Of a stretch of DNA of 64,000 nt, positions 44,423-53,289 are shown in pieces. This stretch comes from Actinocatenispora rupis (GTDB taxonomy: Bacteria > Actinomycetota > Actinomycetes > Mycobacteriales > Micromonosporaceae): positions 1-64,000 of the forward strand of contig NZ_BOMB01000023.1 in the NCBI RefSeq assembly GCF_016861975.1, written 5' to 3'. The notes beneath the pieces are model-generated. The model saw nothing but the letters and a program-made list of their open reading frames with translations, did not search any database and was not told the origin of the DNA. The translations under genes and the position numbers were made by a program. Each line of letters opens with the position of its first letter. The first letter of the stretch is position 1.

Positions 44423-44953
44423 TCACGTCGGGTCGATCCGGTGGTACCGACCCCGCCGGTACGCCAGCGCCGGCTCGTCGTCGCCCAGCTCCAGGTGTTC
44501 GATCTCGCCGTCCACCCGCCGGCTCCACCCGGCCCCGGCCGTACCCGTCACGCGACAGCCCAGCCACGTACCGGCGCCGGCGGGGACCGGGCCCCAGTCG
44601 GTGTCCGTCCACGACTCCTGCGCGAACAGGCCGCCCGGCGCCGGCGCGAGCAGCCCGAACCGGTCGGCCAGCAGCCGCTGCTCCCAGCCGAGCGGCGTCA
44701 CCGCGAACCGCCCGTGCTCCTCGATCGCGTCGGCCAGGTCGCTGTCCGGGTCGAGCATCCCCACCACGACACCCGGCTCACCCGCCACCACCAGTACGGA
44801 CGCGACGGTCAGGCCGGCGCGCCCGGCGCCGCTGCCGGCGGTCCACAGGGTGACGGGGGCGGTGAGCCGACCCCGCAGCCGGCGTACCGGGTCGCGCAGC
44901 TCGGCGGGCGCGACGTACGGGTTCTCGCCGTGGATCTCGGCGCCCGCGTCCAT
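44423..44953 (-). CDS. Flavin reductase-like domain protein
   Basis: A 176-residue protein of the FMN-binding split-barrel flavin reductase family: LRGRLTAPVTLWTAGSGAGR, LTVASVLVVAGEPGVVVGML and a C-terminal barrel strand region with GCRVTGT and LAYRRGRYHRID. Activity cannot be fixed from sequence; such proteins reduce free flavin or bind F420/FMN. It starts 4 nt after the glycosylphosphotransferase gene and is thus co-transcribed. Confidence 0.75.
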   Translation of the reverse strand: MDAGAEIHGENPYVAPAELRDPVRRLRGRLTAPVTLWTAGSGAGRAGLTVASVLVVAGEPGVVVGMLDPDSDLADAIEEHGRFAVTPLGWEQRLLADRFGLLAPAPGGLFAQESWTDTDWGPVPAGAGTWLGCRVTGTAGAGWSRRVDGEIEHLELGDDEPALAYRRGRYHRIDPT

Positions 44954-44957
44954 GCCC

Positions 44958-46526
44958 TCAGTACGCCCCGCGCCGGGCGAACACCACGCCCAGCGTGCGC
45001 CACAGGATGAGCAGGTCGAACGTGAGCGACCAGTTGTCCACGTAGTACAGGTCGAGGCGGACGGCGTCGTCCCAGGACAGGTCGGACCGGCCGGACACCT
45101 GCCACAGGCCGGTGATGCCGGGCCGCACCAGCAGCCGCCGCCGTACGTCACCGAGGAAGTCGCCGTCCTCCGCCGGCAGCGGACGCGGCCCGACCAGCGA
45201 CATCTCACCCTTGAGTACGTTGATGAGCTGCGGCAGCTCGTCCAGCGACGTACGCCGGAGGAAGCGGCCGATCGGGATCACCCGCGGATCGTTACGGATC
45301 TTGAACAGCAACCCGTCGGTCTCGTTCTGGTCGACCAGGTGCGCCAGCCGCTCCTCGGCGTCCGTGTACATGGTGCGGAACTTCCACACGTGGAACTGGT
45401 CGCCCTCGCGCCCCACCCGCGGCTGCCGGAAGAACACCGGCCCCGGGTCGGACACCTTGATCATGATGGCGATCACCGCGAACAGCGGGGTCAGGACCAG
45501 CAGGCCGAGGGCCGCGGCGATCCGGTCCAGCAGGTTCTTCGCCACCCAGCCGAGGCCCGAGATGATCGGTTCCTCGACGTGCAGCAGCGGCAGACCCTCC
45601 ACCGGCCGGATGTGTACGCGGGGGCCGGCGATGTCGGTGAGCTGCGGCGCGACCACCAGGTCGATGCCGGTGCCCTCCAGCTGCCAGGCCAGCCGGCGCA
45701 GGCCGCCCTGCTCGTCGCGGGCCGTGCCACAGACCGCGATCGTGTCCGCGCCGATCTCGCGTACGACGTCGAGCAGGTCGCGGCCGGCGTGCAGCGGCAC
45801 CGGGGCGGTGACGCCGCGGGCACCGGAGCGGCCCTCGGTGAGGAAGATGCCGATCGGTACGAGCCCGGCGTTCGGGTTGCGGGTGATGGCCCGGTAGACC
45901 TCCATCGCCTCCGGCAGCGTGCCGACCAGCATGATGCGCTGCGACGCCAGCCCCCTGCGACGCGCCAGGTACAGCACGAAGCGGGCGATGGCGCGCGCGG
46001 CCAGCACGTACCCGAAGGCGCACAGCAGGGCGGTGCCCACGGCGAGCCGGGACAGGTCGTACTTGAAGGCCATGACGATGAACGACACGACGGCCACCAC
46101 GATCAGGCCGCCGCGGAACACCCGCTTGAACTCCTCGGTGCCGATCCCGAGGTAGCGCCGCTCGTACGCCCGGCTGCCCCACAGGGTGACCGACCAGCCC
46201 AGCGGCAGCAGCAGGCAGCCCCAGACGTACATGGACGGCGGGTGCTCGGTGAACCCGTCGCTGAACCCCACGTACGGATGGTCGGAGATCAGGATCGAGG
46301 TGAGGCCGGCGAGCGAGGTGAGGACGAACTCCAGCCCGGCGAGCCCGCCCGCGTACCACCGGTCCCAGCGGCCGCCGCGGCGCACCTTGGCGCGCAGCCA
46401 GGCCGAACGGGTGATGCCGTTGTTGCGGCCGTCGGGCCGCTGCTCTCCGGTCGGCGACGGGCCGCCGCCGCGCCTGCCGGTACGCCCGCGCCGGGTGGTG
46501 TCCGGACGTTCGAGGCTCGTGGTCAC
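44958..46526 (-). CDS. Polyprenyl-phosphate sugar phosphotransferase (WbaP/CpsE type)
   Basis: A 522-residue membrane enzyme that starts an exopolysaccharide by placing a sugar phosphate on undecaprenyl phosphate. Four N-terminal helices (about 50-165), a Rossmann-like domain (RIMLVGTLPEAMEVYRAI), then the catalytic domain: a re-entrant helix LLDRIAAALGLLVLTPLFAV, FRQPRVGREGDQFHVWKFRT, MYTDAEERL, RFLRRTSLDELPQLINVLKG and EMSLVGPRPLP. The KFRTM and PQL..VL.G..S.VGPRP motifs are intact. GTG at 46526 is the most likely start. Confidence 0.92.
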   Translation of the reverse strand: MTTSLERPDTTRRGRTGRRGGGPSPTGEQRPDGRNNGITRSAWLRAKVRRGGRWDRWYAGGLAGLEFVLTSLAGLTSILISDHPYVGFSDGFTEHPPSMYVWGCLLLPLGWSVTLWGSRAYERRYLGIGTEEFKRVFRGGLIVVAVVSFIVMAFKYDLSRLAVGTALLCAFGYVLAARAIARFVLYLARRRGLASQRIMLVGTLPEAMEVYRAITRNPNAGLVPIGIFLTEGRSGARGVTAPVPLHAGRDLLDVVREIGADTIAVCGTARDEQGGLRRLAWQLEGTGIDLVVAPQLTDIAGPRVHIRPVEGLPLLHVEEPIISGLGWVAKNLLDRIAAALGLLVLTPLFAVIAIMIKVSDPGPVFFRQPRVGREGDQFHVWKFRTMYTDAEERLAHLVDQNETDGLLFKIRNDPRVIPIGRFLRRTSLDELPQLINVLKGEMSLVGPRPLPAEDGDFLGDVRRRLLVRPGITGLWQVSGRSDLSWDDAVRLDLYYVDNWSLTFDLLILWRTLGVVFARRGAY

Positions 46527-46678
46527 CTCAGTCTGTCCTCCCGCGCCGCGCGCACCGTCGTATCCGGGGTCCTCAGTCTGCCACGCGCCGTCGGTCGCCC
46601 CGTGGCGGCCGAGTCGGTTGCGGGTGCGTGGCGCGCGCCGCCCGTCGGCGGTGTGCTCCTGCCCGTCCCTGCTCGTCG

Positions 46679-47536
46679 TCACTTGAGCAACTTGGACATC
46701 CGACGGTCCGCCAGCGGGCGACCGGAGGTCTGACAGGTCGGACAGTACTGGAGACTGGAGTCGCTGAACGACACCGTCCGGACAGTATCACCGCAAACCG
46801 GGCAGGGAAGCCCGGCCCGGGCGTGTACCGCCAGGCCGGACCGCTTCTCGCCCTTCAACGTCGCCGCCTTCTGCCCGACCGCGCGGGTCACCGCGGCACC
46901 GAGTACCGAGCGGGTCGCCTCGTACAGGCGGTCGACCTCCTCGTCCGACAGCTTCCCCGCGAGCGCGAACGGCGACATCTTCGCCGCGTGCAGGATCTCG
47001 TCCGAGTACGCGTTGCCGATGCCGGCGAACACCGTCTGGTCCGTGAGTACCCCCTTGACCTGGTGGCGGCGGCCGGCGAGCCGGGCGGCGAACTCGTCGC
47101 GCGACAGCTCCAGCGGATCCGGCCCCAACCGCGCGATCCCCGGTACCTGCGCCGGATCGGTCACCAGGTAGACGGCGAGCCGCTTCTGCGTACCGGCCTC
47201 GGTCAGGTCGAAACCGGACCCGTCGTCCAGGCGTACCCGGACCGCGATGGGGCCCTTGCCCGGCCTCGGCGGGGTCGACGGCAGCGAGTCGCGGTAGTGC
47301 AGCCAGCCGGCCCGGGAGAAGTGGACGACGAGGTGCAGACCCCCGTCGATGCCCACGTCCAGGAACTTCCCGTGCCGGCCGGCGCCCGTCACGGCCCGGC
47401 CGACCACCGCCGACAGCGGCGGATCGTACGTCTTCAGTGCGCTGATGGCGGCGGCGTCGGCCCGGTCGACGAGGTGACCGGCGGCGCGGTCGCTCAGATA
47501 CGCGGCCAACGCCGCTACCTCCGGCAACTCCGGCAT
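46679..47536 (-). CDS. Fpg/Nei-family DNA glycosylase
   Basis: A 285-residue base-excision enzyme. The N-terminal PELPEV holds the catalytic proline; a conserved GRHGKFLDVGIDGGLHLVVH follows. The helix-two-turn-helix reads VKGVLTDQTVFAGIGNAYSD, and a C-terminal zinc finger has CPVCG...YCPTCQ (four cysteines). Proline replaces the usual first-residue context of Nei only partly, so Fpg or Nei2 cannot be separated by eye. It removes oxidised bases. Confidence 0.9.
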   Translation of the reverse strand: MPELPEVAALAAYLSDRAAGHLVDRADAAAISALKTYDPPLSAVVGRAVTGAGRHGKFLDVGIDGGLHLVVHFSRAGWLHYRDSLPSTPPRPGKGPIAVRVRLDDGSGFDLTEAGTQKRLAVYLVTDPAQVPGIARLGPDPLELSRDEFAARLAGRRHQVKGVLTDQTVFAGIGNAYSDEILHAAKMSPFALAGKLSDEEVDRLYEATRSVLGAAVTRAVGQKAATLKGEKRSGLAVHARAGLPCPVCGDTVRTVSFSDSSLQYCPTCQTSGRPLADRRMSKLLK

Positions 47537-47639
47537 CCGTTCAGTTCAGCAGGTCCGGGCGGCGGCGTCCAACTGCCACGGCGGACCGGACCAGTACTGT
47601 GTGCGGCGACAGGTCGGAGCGAGCGGCAGGGGAACCGGG

Positions 47640-48842
47640 ATGAAGGTTGTCATCGCGCACAACCTGTACTCCTCCGCACAGCCGTCCGGGGAGAACCAGA
47701 TCGTCGAGTCCGAGTCGGCGCTGCTCGCCGACGCCGGCGTGACGGTGCTCCCACTGCTGCGCAGTTCGGACTCGATCGGGTCGTTGTCGCCGCTCGCCAA
47801 GGCCACGCTGCCGCTGTCCCCGATGTACAACGGTGGCGCGCAGCGCGAGCTGACCGAGCTGATCCGCCGCGAACGCCCCGACGTCCTGCACCTGCACAAC
47901 CCGTACCCGCTGCTGTCGCCGTGGGTGGTGCGCACCGCGCACAAGCACGGCGTACCGGTCGTGCAGACGGTGCACAACTACCGGCACGTCTGCGCCGACT
48001 CGACGTACTTCCGGGACGGGCACCCGTGTCACGACTGCCTCGGCAAGGCGTTCCCGCTCCCGGCGGTGCGGCACTCCTGCTACCGCGGGTCGCGCGCGCA
48101 GTCCGTGGTGATGGCGACGACGCTGGCCGTGCACCGTTCCACCTGGCGCACCGTCGACCGGTACATCGCGCTCGCCCCGCACATCGCCGACCACCTGCGC
48201 ACGTTCGGGATCACCGACGCGCAGGTCGCGATCAAACCCAACGGCATCCCCGATCCCGGCCGCCACGACGAGACCGGCGACGGCTTCCTGTACTTCGGGC
48301 GCCTGGTCGACGCGAAAGGTGTCGGGCTGCTCCTCGACGCCTGGGAACGGCACGCGGACGGCGAGTTCGGCACCCTGCGCATCGCCGGCGACGGGCCGCT
48401 CCGCGGTCGGGTCGAGGCCGTCGCCGCCGCCCGCGCCGACGTGGAGTACCTGGGGCTCGTGGACCACGCGGAGATCCCCGGGGTGATCCGCGCCGCGTCC
48501 GTCGTCGTCGTCCCCTCCACGTACGCCGACGCGCTGCCCACCGTGATCCTGGAGGCGTTCGCCAACGGGCGCCCGGTGCTCGGCACCGCCGTCGGCGGCA
48601 CACCGTACCTGCTGGGTCTCGACGAGGGGCACGATCCGGCCGAGACGCCGCCCGGGTGGGTCGTGCCGCCGGAGCCCGGCGCGCTGGCCGAGACGTTCGG
48701 GCTGGCGAAGCTGCGCGCCGACACCCTCGGGCCGCTCGCCCGCCGCCGGTACGAGACGGTCTTCGCGCCGGATGTGTTGCTGCGCCGCCTGATCGGCGTG
48801 TACGAGGAGCTCGCCGCAGACGCCCGCGCCGCCACCACCTGA
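47640..48842 (+). CDS. Family 4 glycosyltransferase
   Basis: A 400-residue GT-B enzyme. N-domain: MKVVIAHNLYSSAQPSGENQ, PDVLHLHNPYPLLSPWVV, a cysteine-rich loop (YRHVCADSTYFRDGHPCHDC) seen in actinobacterial members. C-domain: FLYFGRLVDAKGVGLLLDAW (GT4 entry), VVVVPSTYADALPTVILEAF with the E-x7-E motif, and AVGGTPYLL. It retains configuration when adding a sugar from a nucleotide donor. Beside the priming transferase and LCP genes, wall or capsule glycan assembly is likely. Confidence 0.9.
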   Translation: MKVVIAHNLYSSAQPSGENQIVESESALLADAGVTVLPLLRSSDSIGSLSPLAKATLPLSPMYNGGAQRELTELIRRERPDVLHLHNPYPLLSPWVVRTAHKHGVPVVQTVHNYRHVCADSTYFRDGHPCHDCLGKAFPLPAVRHSCYRGSRAQSVVMATTLAVHRSTWRTVDRYIALAPHIADHLRTFGITDAQVAIKPNGIPDPGRHDETGDGFLYFGRLVDAKGVGLLLDAWERHADGEFGTLRIAGDGPLRGRVEAVAAARADVEYLGLVDHAEIPGVIRAASVVVVPSTYADALPTVILEAFANGRPVLGTAVGGTPYLLGLDEGHDPAETPPGWVVPPEPGALAETFGLAKLRADTLGPLARRRYETVFAPDVLLRRLIGVYEELAADARAATT

Positions 48843-49318
48843 CCCGCCCAGCGGCCCGGTGGTCGACCGTGGTCCGCGCCGGGCCGGAGACCTGACCGCC
48901 GCACGGGCGGGTGGCGTTGATGTCGGACGGGCGGTCCGCTGGTCGGTGTCGTCGGTGCACTTTCTTGTTCCATTGTTGAACAAGACGATCTTGTCCAATT
49001 GTTCAACAATGGGACAGTTGAACAATTGGACATCCACCAAGATCAACTTCCGGAGCGGCGACCACGGTGGCGCGAACGTTGGTCCGGGCGGGCGCGAAAC
49101 GCGGCTCGGGAACGGCACGAAACCGCGGCCGGAGACCGGCGCGAGAGGCGGCCCTGGCCGGGCGCGAAACGCGCGGAAGTACGATGCGGAAGGCGCGAAA
49201 ATCCCGGGCGCGAAACGCGCGAAAACCCTTGGGGCCGAAGGGGATCCGCCCGACCGGAGAGTGTCCGCAATCACGCTGTCGTACGGGGCCGGCGGTCGCT
49301 AGATTCTCCTCGTACTCG
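48843..49318. other. Repeat-rich intergenic region
   Basis: No gene seen. Contains repeat copy D (48964-49033) and, after it, three copies of CGGGCGCGAAACGCG (49089-49103, 49159-49173, 49205-49219), each of which can form a CGCG-AAA-CGCG mini-hairpin. Unspaced variants (GGCGCGAAAATC, GCGCGAAAACC) lie between. Confidence 0.65.
48964..49033. repeat. AT-rich palindromic intergenic repeat, copy D
   Basis: Reads CTTGTTCCATTGTTGAACAA, then GACGATCTTGTCCAATTGTT, CAACAATGGGACAGTTGAAC and AATTGGACATCC. It keeps TTGTCCAATTGTT and AACAAT-GRGACA of copies A and B. It is followed by AAGATCAACTTC, which also flanks copy A. Confidence 0.82.
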
Positions 49319-49351
49319 GAGGTCCCGACGCGACACCGTCGGGGCCTCTTT
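49319..49351 (+). terminator. Terminator-like hairpin, possible attenuator
   Basis: GAGGTCCCGACG pairs with CGTCGGGGCCTC (one T-G) around a 6-nt loop, followed by TTT. It lies 28 bp upstream of the SemiSWEET gene and no gene ends nearby. CTCC (just upstream, near 49306) could pair with the GGAG that begins this stem, giving a competing hairpin, so attenuation is possible. Confidence 0.55.
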
Positions 49352-49379
49352 CCGTGCCTCGTTCGAAAGACCTCCCGCC

Positions 49380-49721
49380 GTGATTGCCTTTCTGGGCTTC
49401 TTCGCTGCTGCCCTCTCCACCTGCTCCCTGGTACCGCAGGTCTGGCGTACCGTCCGGACCCGTAGTACCGGTGACCTGGCCTGGGGATACCTGGTGGCCA
49501 TGCTCGCCGGCGGTTTCGCCTGGCTCGGCTACGGCATCGCGACCCGCGACGTCGCCGTCATCGGCGCGAACGCGGTGTGCGCGGTCCTGTCCGCGGTGAT
49601 CGTCGCGACCAAGGTGCACAGCCAGCTGCGGCCGGCGCGCACGCTGACGCTGGTGCCGGATCCGACGCCGGAACCGTCGCCGCTGACGGCCGATCCGCTC
49701 GCGGTGGAACCGGCCGCCTGA
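49380..49721 (+). CDS. SemiSWEET / PQ-loop transporter
   Basis: A 113-residue membrane protein with three helices (about 2-20, 33-52, 58-78) and the SemiSWEET signature: FFAAALSTCSLVPQVWRTVR (PQ motif) and GDLAWGYLVAMLAGGFAWLG (helix 2-3). These form dimers that carry sugars passively. The last 30 residues are a Pro/Thr-rich tail not usual for the family. GTG start. Confidence 0.85.
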   Translation: MIAFLGFFAAALSTCSLVPQVWRTVRTRSTGDLAWGYLVAMLAGGFAWLGYGIATRDVAVIGANAVCAVLSAVIVATKVHSQLRPARTLTLVPDPTPEPSPLTADPLAVEPAA

Positions 49722-49727
49722 CGCGGG

Positions 49728-50300
49728 TCAGGGGTGGATCTTCTCGCCCGCGGCGAGCATCGCGACGTACTTCTCGATGCGGCGGGCCCGGGTCTCCGGC
49801 CGCTTGGCGTCCTGGATGCGGTGCAGCACGGAGAACCGGTTGCGGCTGTCGAGCGTGTCGAAGAACGCGCGGGCGGCCGGCTCGGCGTCGAACGCGGCGG
49901 CCAGGTCGTCGGGCACCGTGGCCGTGCTGGCCGCGTCGTACGCCGCGGCCCAGCGGCCGTCGGCGCGCGCCCGCTCCACCTCGCGCAGCCCGGCCGGCTC
50001 CATCCGGCCGGCGGCGATCAGCTCCTCGGCGAGCGACACGTTCCGCTTGGACCACTTGCTCCGCGCGGTACGCGGGGTCCAGCGGCGCTTGTGCCACTCG
50101 TCGTCGATGCCGCGGGACTGGCCGTCGATCCAGCCGAAGCGCAGCGCCTCCACCAGCGCCTCCGCGTACGTCACCGTGGGGATGCCGGTGGCCTTCCTCG
50201 GCATCCGGATCCACACCGCGCGCGCCGACGAGTGCTCGGCGGCCAGCCACGCGGCCCACTCGGCCCGCGACGCGAACTCCAGCACCGGCTCGTCATCCAT
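49728..50300 (-). CDS. YdeI/OmpD-associated family protein
   Basis: A 190-residue cytoplasmic protein. EFASRAEWAAWLAAEHSSAR, AVWIRMPRK, YAEALVEALRFGWIDGQSRG and the HKRRWTPRTARSKWSKRN motif define the family; the end (RNRFSVLHRIQDAKRPETRA) is its second conserved block. Function unknown; linked to antibiotic/cationic peptide stress in some species. ATG at 50300 lies 7 nt after TACGGT (50308-50313). Confidence 0.85.
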   Translation of the reverse strand: MDDEPVLEFASRAEWAAWLAAEHSSARAVWIRMPRKATGIPTVTYAEALVEALRFGWIDGQSRGIDDEWHKRRWTPRTARSKWSKRNVSLAEELIAAGRMEPAGLREVERARADGRWAAAYDAASTATVPDDLAAAFDAEPAARAFFDTLDSRNRFSVLHRIQDAKRPETRARRIEKYVAMLAAGEKIHP

Positions 50301-50358
50301 GCCCACGACCGTATCCGCGGGGTACGACAGGTCCGGGCGGGTGGTCGGCGCCTGCGGG

Positions 50359-51135
50359 TCAGGGTGTCATCGCGCCGGGGGCCGGGCTGGGGGTGGCGCC
50401 GGCCGGTTCCCGTACGGTCAGCGGGGCGCCGAAGTCGCTCAACCGCAACGTCATCCGCCGGTCGACGGTGTTGCCGGCGGTGACCCGCAGGGTGATCGAC
50501 GTGGGCCGGCCGCGCAGGTCGACCACGAAGTCCAGGTGGATCTCGTACTGCAGGCCAGGGTCGGCAGCCGTGTCGTCCCCGGTGGTACCGGTGGTGCCGT
50601 CGTCGGCCGCGCCGAGCAGCGGATCCGTACAGTCCGCACAGAACACCGAGTACTTCATGCCGAACATGCCGTCGCGGGAGGCCAGCGCGTTCTCCGCGTT
50701 GGTACCGGCGAAGCGCAGCAACGCGGTCGGGTCGACCGCGGCCATCGCCAGGCTGAGGTCGTCCCCGCCGGTCGTGTCCAGCCGTACCCACGGCGTCGTG
50801 CCCGATTCGCTGTAGTTCTTCGCGTACACGGTCGGCCCGACCTCGCGCACCTGCACGTACGGGTACGTCGCGGTCATGGCCAGGTGGCGGAAGTCGCCGA
50901 CGACCCGGTCCTCGCCGGTGGTGGTGCGCCGCACCGAGGCACCGAAGAACGGCGCGTCGTCGCTGGTGGCGGTCGCGGTGACGGTGACGGTGCGCGCGTC
51001 CTTCAGCGCGGTCAGGGCGTCGTCGGCGCCGGACGCCGCGTCCGGCAGCAGCATCTCGGGCAGGGCCGCGACCACGATCCCGGCGGCCAGTACCGCCGCG
51101 ACCGCCACCCCGATCACCACGCGGCTGCGCCTCAT
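50359..51135 (-). CDS. Secreted LprG/LolA-like protein, paralogue 1
   Basis: A 258-residue exported protein: signal anchor (about 6-25), no lipobox cysteine, and a beta-rich domain resembling LppX/LprG lipid-binding proteins (DDALTALKDARTVTVTATAT; DFVVDLRGRPTSITLRVTAG). It has a C-x-x-C (VFCADCTDP) near residue 165. The next gene upstream codes for a paralogue of the same length with the same layout. Function unknown; a redox- or metal-sensitive lipid carrier is one possibility. Confidence 0.65.
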   Translation of the reverse strand: MRRSRVVIGVAVAAVLAAGIVVAALPEMLLPDAASGADDALTALKDARTVTVTATATSDDAPFFGASVRRTTTGEDRVVGDFRHLAMTATYPYVQVREVGPTVYAKNYSESGTTPWVRLDTTGGDDLSLAMAAVDPTALLRFAGTNAENALASRDGMFGMKYSVFCADCTDPLLGAADDGTTGTTGDDTAADPGLQYEIHLDFVVDLRGRPTSITLRVTAGNTVDRRMTLRLSDFGAPLTVREPAGATPSPAPGAMTP

Positions 51136-51222
51136 CACCACTCCCCGCCCGTCGACACCGCGGCCCGCCCGCGGCGCACCCCATCCTGGCGGTACGGTCC
51201 GCGCCGCGCCACCTCCGCCCCG

Positions 51223-51999
51223 TCACCGGAACGTCGGCGCCGGCGACGGCGACGCACCCGCCGGTACGGGCGCCGGCACGCGCTCCCCGTACCCGTGGAG
51301 CAGCAGCGTGACCTTCACGATCGCCGTACCGGACGCGGCGGTCAGCACGATCTCCGTCGGCCGGTCCCGCACGTCCAGCGTGTACGTCACGGCCACGTGC
51401 ACCGCGCTCGGCAGCACGCTCGTGTCGGCCGTACCGTCGTCGATCGGTGCGGTGAGCGGGAACCCGCAGTCCCAGCAGTCCACCGTGTACCGCAGCCCGA
51501 ACCAGCCGTCGCGCGCGTCGGCGACCCGCGCGTCGTTCTCCCGGGCGAAGCGCAGCAGCGGCGACGGGTCGGTCATCCCCATCGCGACGCTCAGGTCGTC
51601 GTCCCCGCTGGTGGTCAGCTCCCGCCACGGCCCGCCGCCACCGAAGTTCCGCGAGTACGTGCGGCCGTCGACGACGCGGCCCCGCACGTCCGTGCCGTCC
51701 CCGGTACGGGTCACCTGGAGCCGGTCGAACCGCGCGTCGACGCGCGGCCGGCCGGCCGTGTTGCGCGCCGCGCTTCCCTTGACGTACATGGGAACCAGGC
51801 CCTCGCCGGACACCCGCACCGACTCGTCCGCGACCAGCCCGACCCGCACCGACCCCGCCGACCGGTACGCGGCGAGCGCCGCGGCCGGCATCGCCGCCGC
51901 CCCCGGCAGCACCACGTACGGCACGGCGACGAGCGCGGCGCCCAGCGCCAGTACCGCGACGAGCGACACCACGACCACCCGGGGCCGTACCCGTCCCAT
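51223..51999 (-). CDS. Secreted LprG/LolA-like protein, paralogue 2
   Basis: A 258-residue exported protein, tandem paralogue of the previous one. It shares the signal anchor, the FD/RLQVTRTGDGTDVRGRVV barrel region, WRELTTSGDDDLSVAMGMTD, FARENDARVADARDGWFGLR and the C-x-x-C (VDCWDCGF), then TYTLDVRDRPTEIVLTAASG. The pair likely arose by duplication; the two conserved cysteines suggest function in both copies. Start ATG 51999. Confidence 0.65.
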   Translation of the reverse strand: MGRVRPRVVVVSLVAVLALGAALVAVPYVVLPGAAAMPAAALAAYRSAGSVRVGLVADESVRVSGEGLVPMYVKGSAARNTAGRPRVDARFDRLQVTRTGDGTDVRGRVVDGRTYSRNFGGGGPWRELTTSGDDDLSVAMGMTDPSPLLRFARENDARVADARDGWFGLRYTVDCWDCGFPLTAPIDDGTADTSVLPSAVHVAVTYTLDVRDRPTEIVLTAASGTAIVKVTLLLHGYGERVPAPVPAGASPSPAPTFR

Positions 52000-52050
52000 C
52001 CCCGCTCCGATCCCGCGGCCGACACGTGACTCCGGAGACGCTAGCGGGGC

Positions 52051-53289
52051 TCAGCGGGCGCGCGCCATCGCCCGCGACGCCGCCAAATACATGCCGGCCT
52101 GGACGAGGGTGCCGACGCCGGCGCCGGCCATCAGCCCCCACGCCGCGCCGACCAGCTGCCCCTGCACGGCGCCCAGCACCAGCCCGCCCAGCGTCGTCAC
52201 CGCGAAGATCGCGTACTGCGCGAACAGCAGCCGCGCCCGGTGCATCCCGCGGATCGCCACCGTGAACGGGATCTGCAGCAGGTACACCCCGGCCTGCACC
52301 GACACCGGCAGCGCGATCGCCGCGACCGCCGCGTACGCCCCGCCGTGGTACCAGTCCAGCACCGGGTGCGCCAGCGGTACGGCGACGGCCACGATGCACG
52401 CGCCGATCGCCGCGTTCACGGCCAGCACCGTACGGGTCTGGCGGCGCAGCCCGGCCACGTCACCCGCGCCCGCCAGCGCCGACGCCCGCGGGACGAGCAG
52501 CCCGTTCAGCGCCATCGTGAAGCTCTGCGCCGGTTGCAGCACGACGGTCTGCACCAGCCGCAGCCCCGAGTACGCGGCCTGGGTGAGGATGCCCTGCACC
52601 AGGCTCGCGATCAGCAGCGTCGTGAGCTGCGCCAACACCCCGGTGGCGGTGAACCAGCCGAGCAGCCGCCGGGTGTCCGACAGCCACCGCGCCGGCCGCC
52701 CCGCCAACGGATTGATCCGGGTACGCGCGTAGAACAGCGCCGCGCCCGCCGTCGCGCCGATCCCCCAGCACGCCACGATCGGTCCACCGGCGGCATGCCC
52801 GGTCCCCAGCAGTACGGCCAGGCACGCGCCCTGCACGACCACCCAGCACGCGTCGATGACCAGCGCCCGCGGCTGCCGCCCCTCCGTCTGGTACGTGTAC
52901 CGCGCCAGGTCCTGCAACAGGATCGACGGCACGAACGGCACACCCCACACCAGGTCCCCCACGTACCGGCGGGGGCCGAGCGCCCAGACCAGCAGCAGGA
53001 CGACCGCGGCGGCCGCGGCGAGCGTGCCGCTGGTGGCGTGCGCGTTCGCGAACTGGCCGCGCCGCGCCGGACCCGCCGCGTACCGCGGGACGTGCGCGAG
53101 CATCACGTCACCGACGAACGCGCGCCCGAGTCCCTGCACGAACACCAGGATCGCGATCGTGTACAGCATCACGCCGGCCTCGCGCGGCGCCAGCACCGCC
53201 GTACCGAGGAGGCCGGTGCCGGCGGTCGTGACGGCGACGAGAGCCTGGTCGGCCAGGCCCGCGAGGGTACGGCCGCGCAGCCCGCTCAC
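52051..53289 (-). CDS. Polysaccharide flippase-like membrane protein
   Basis: A 412-residue protein with about twelve membrane helices and no strong signature except the MATE/Wzx-like layout: LADQALVAVTTAGTGLLGTA, LLQDLARYTYQTEGRQPRAL, ASLVQGILTQAAYSGLRLVQ, FTMALNGLLVPRASALAGAG. It probably moves lipid-linked glycan across the membrane. The GTG start overlaps the CDP-alcohol phosphotransferase stop as GTGA. It belongs with the downstream-facing envelope genes. Confidence 0.78.
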   Translation of the reverse strand: MSGLRGRTLAGLADQALVAVTTAGTGLLGTAVLAPREAGVMLYTIAILVFVQGLGRAFVGDVMLAHVPRYAAGPARRGQFANAHATSGTLAAAAAVVLLLVWALGPRRYVGDLVWGVPFVPSILLQDLARYTYQTEGRQPRALVIDACWVVVQGACLAVLLGTGHAAGGPIVACWGIGATAGAALFYARTRINPLAGRPARWLSDTRRLLGWFTATGVLAQLTTLLIASLVQGILTQAAYSGLRLVQTVVLQPAQSFTMALNGLLVPRASALAGAGDVAGLRRQTRTVLAVNAAIGACIVAVAVPLAHPVLDWYHGGAYAAVAAIALPVSVQAGVYLLQIPFTVAIRGMHRARLLFAQYAIFAVTTLGGLVLGAVQGQLVGAAWGLMAGAGVGTLVQAGMYLAASRAMARAR

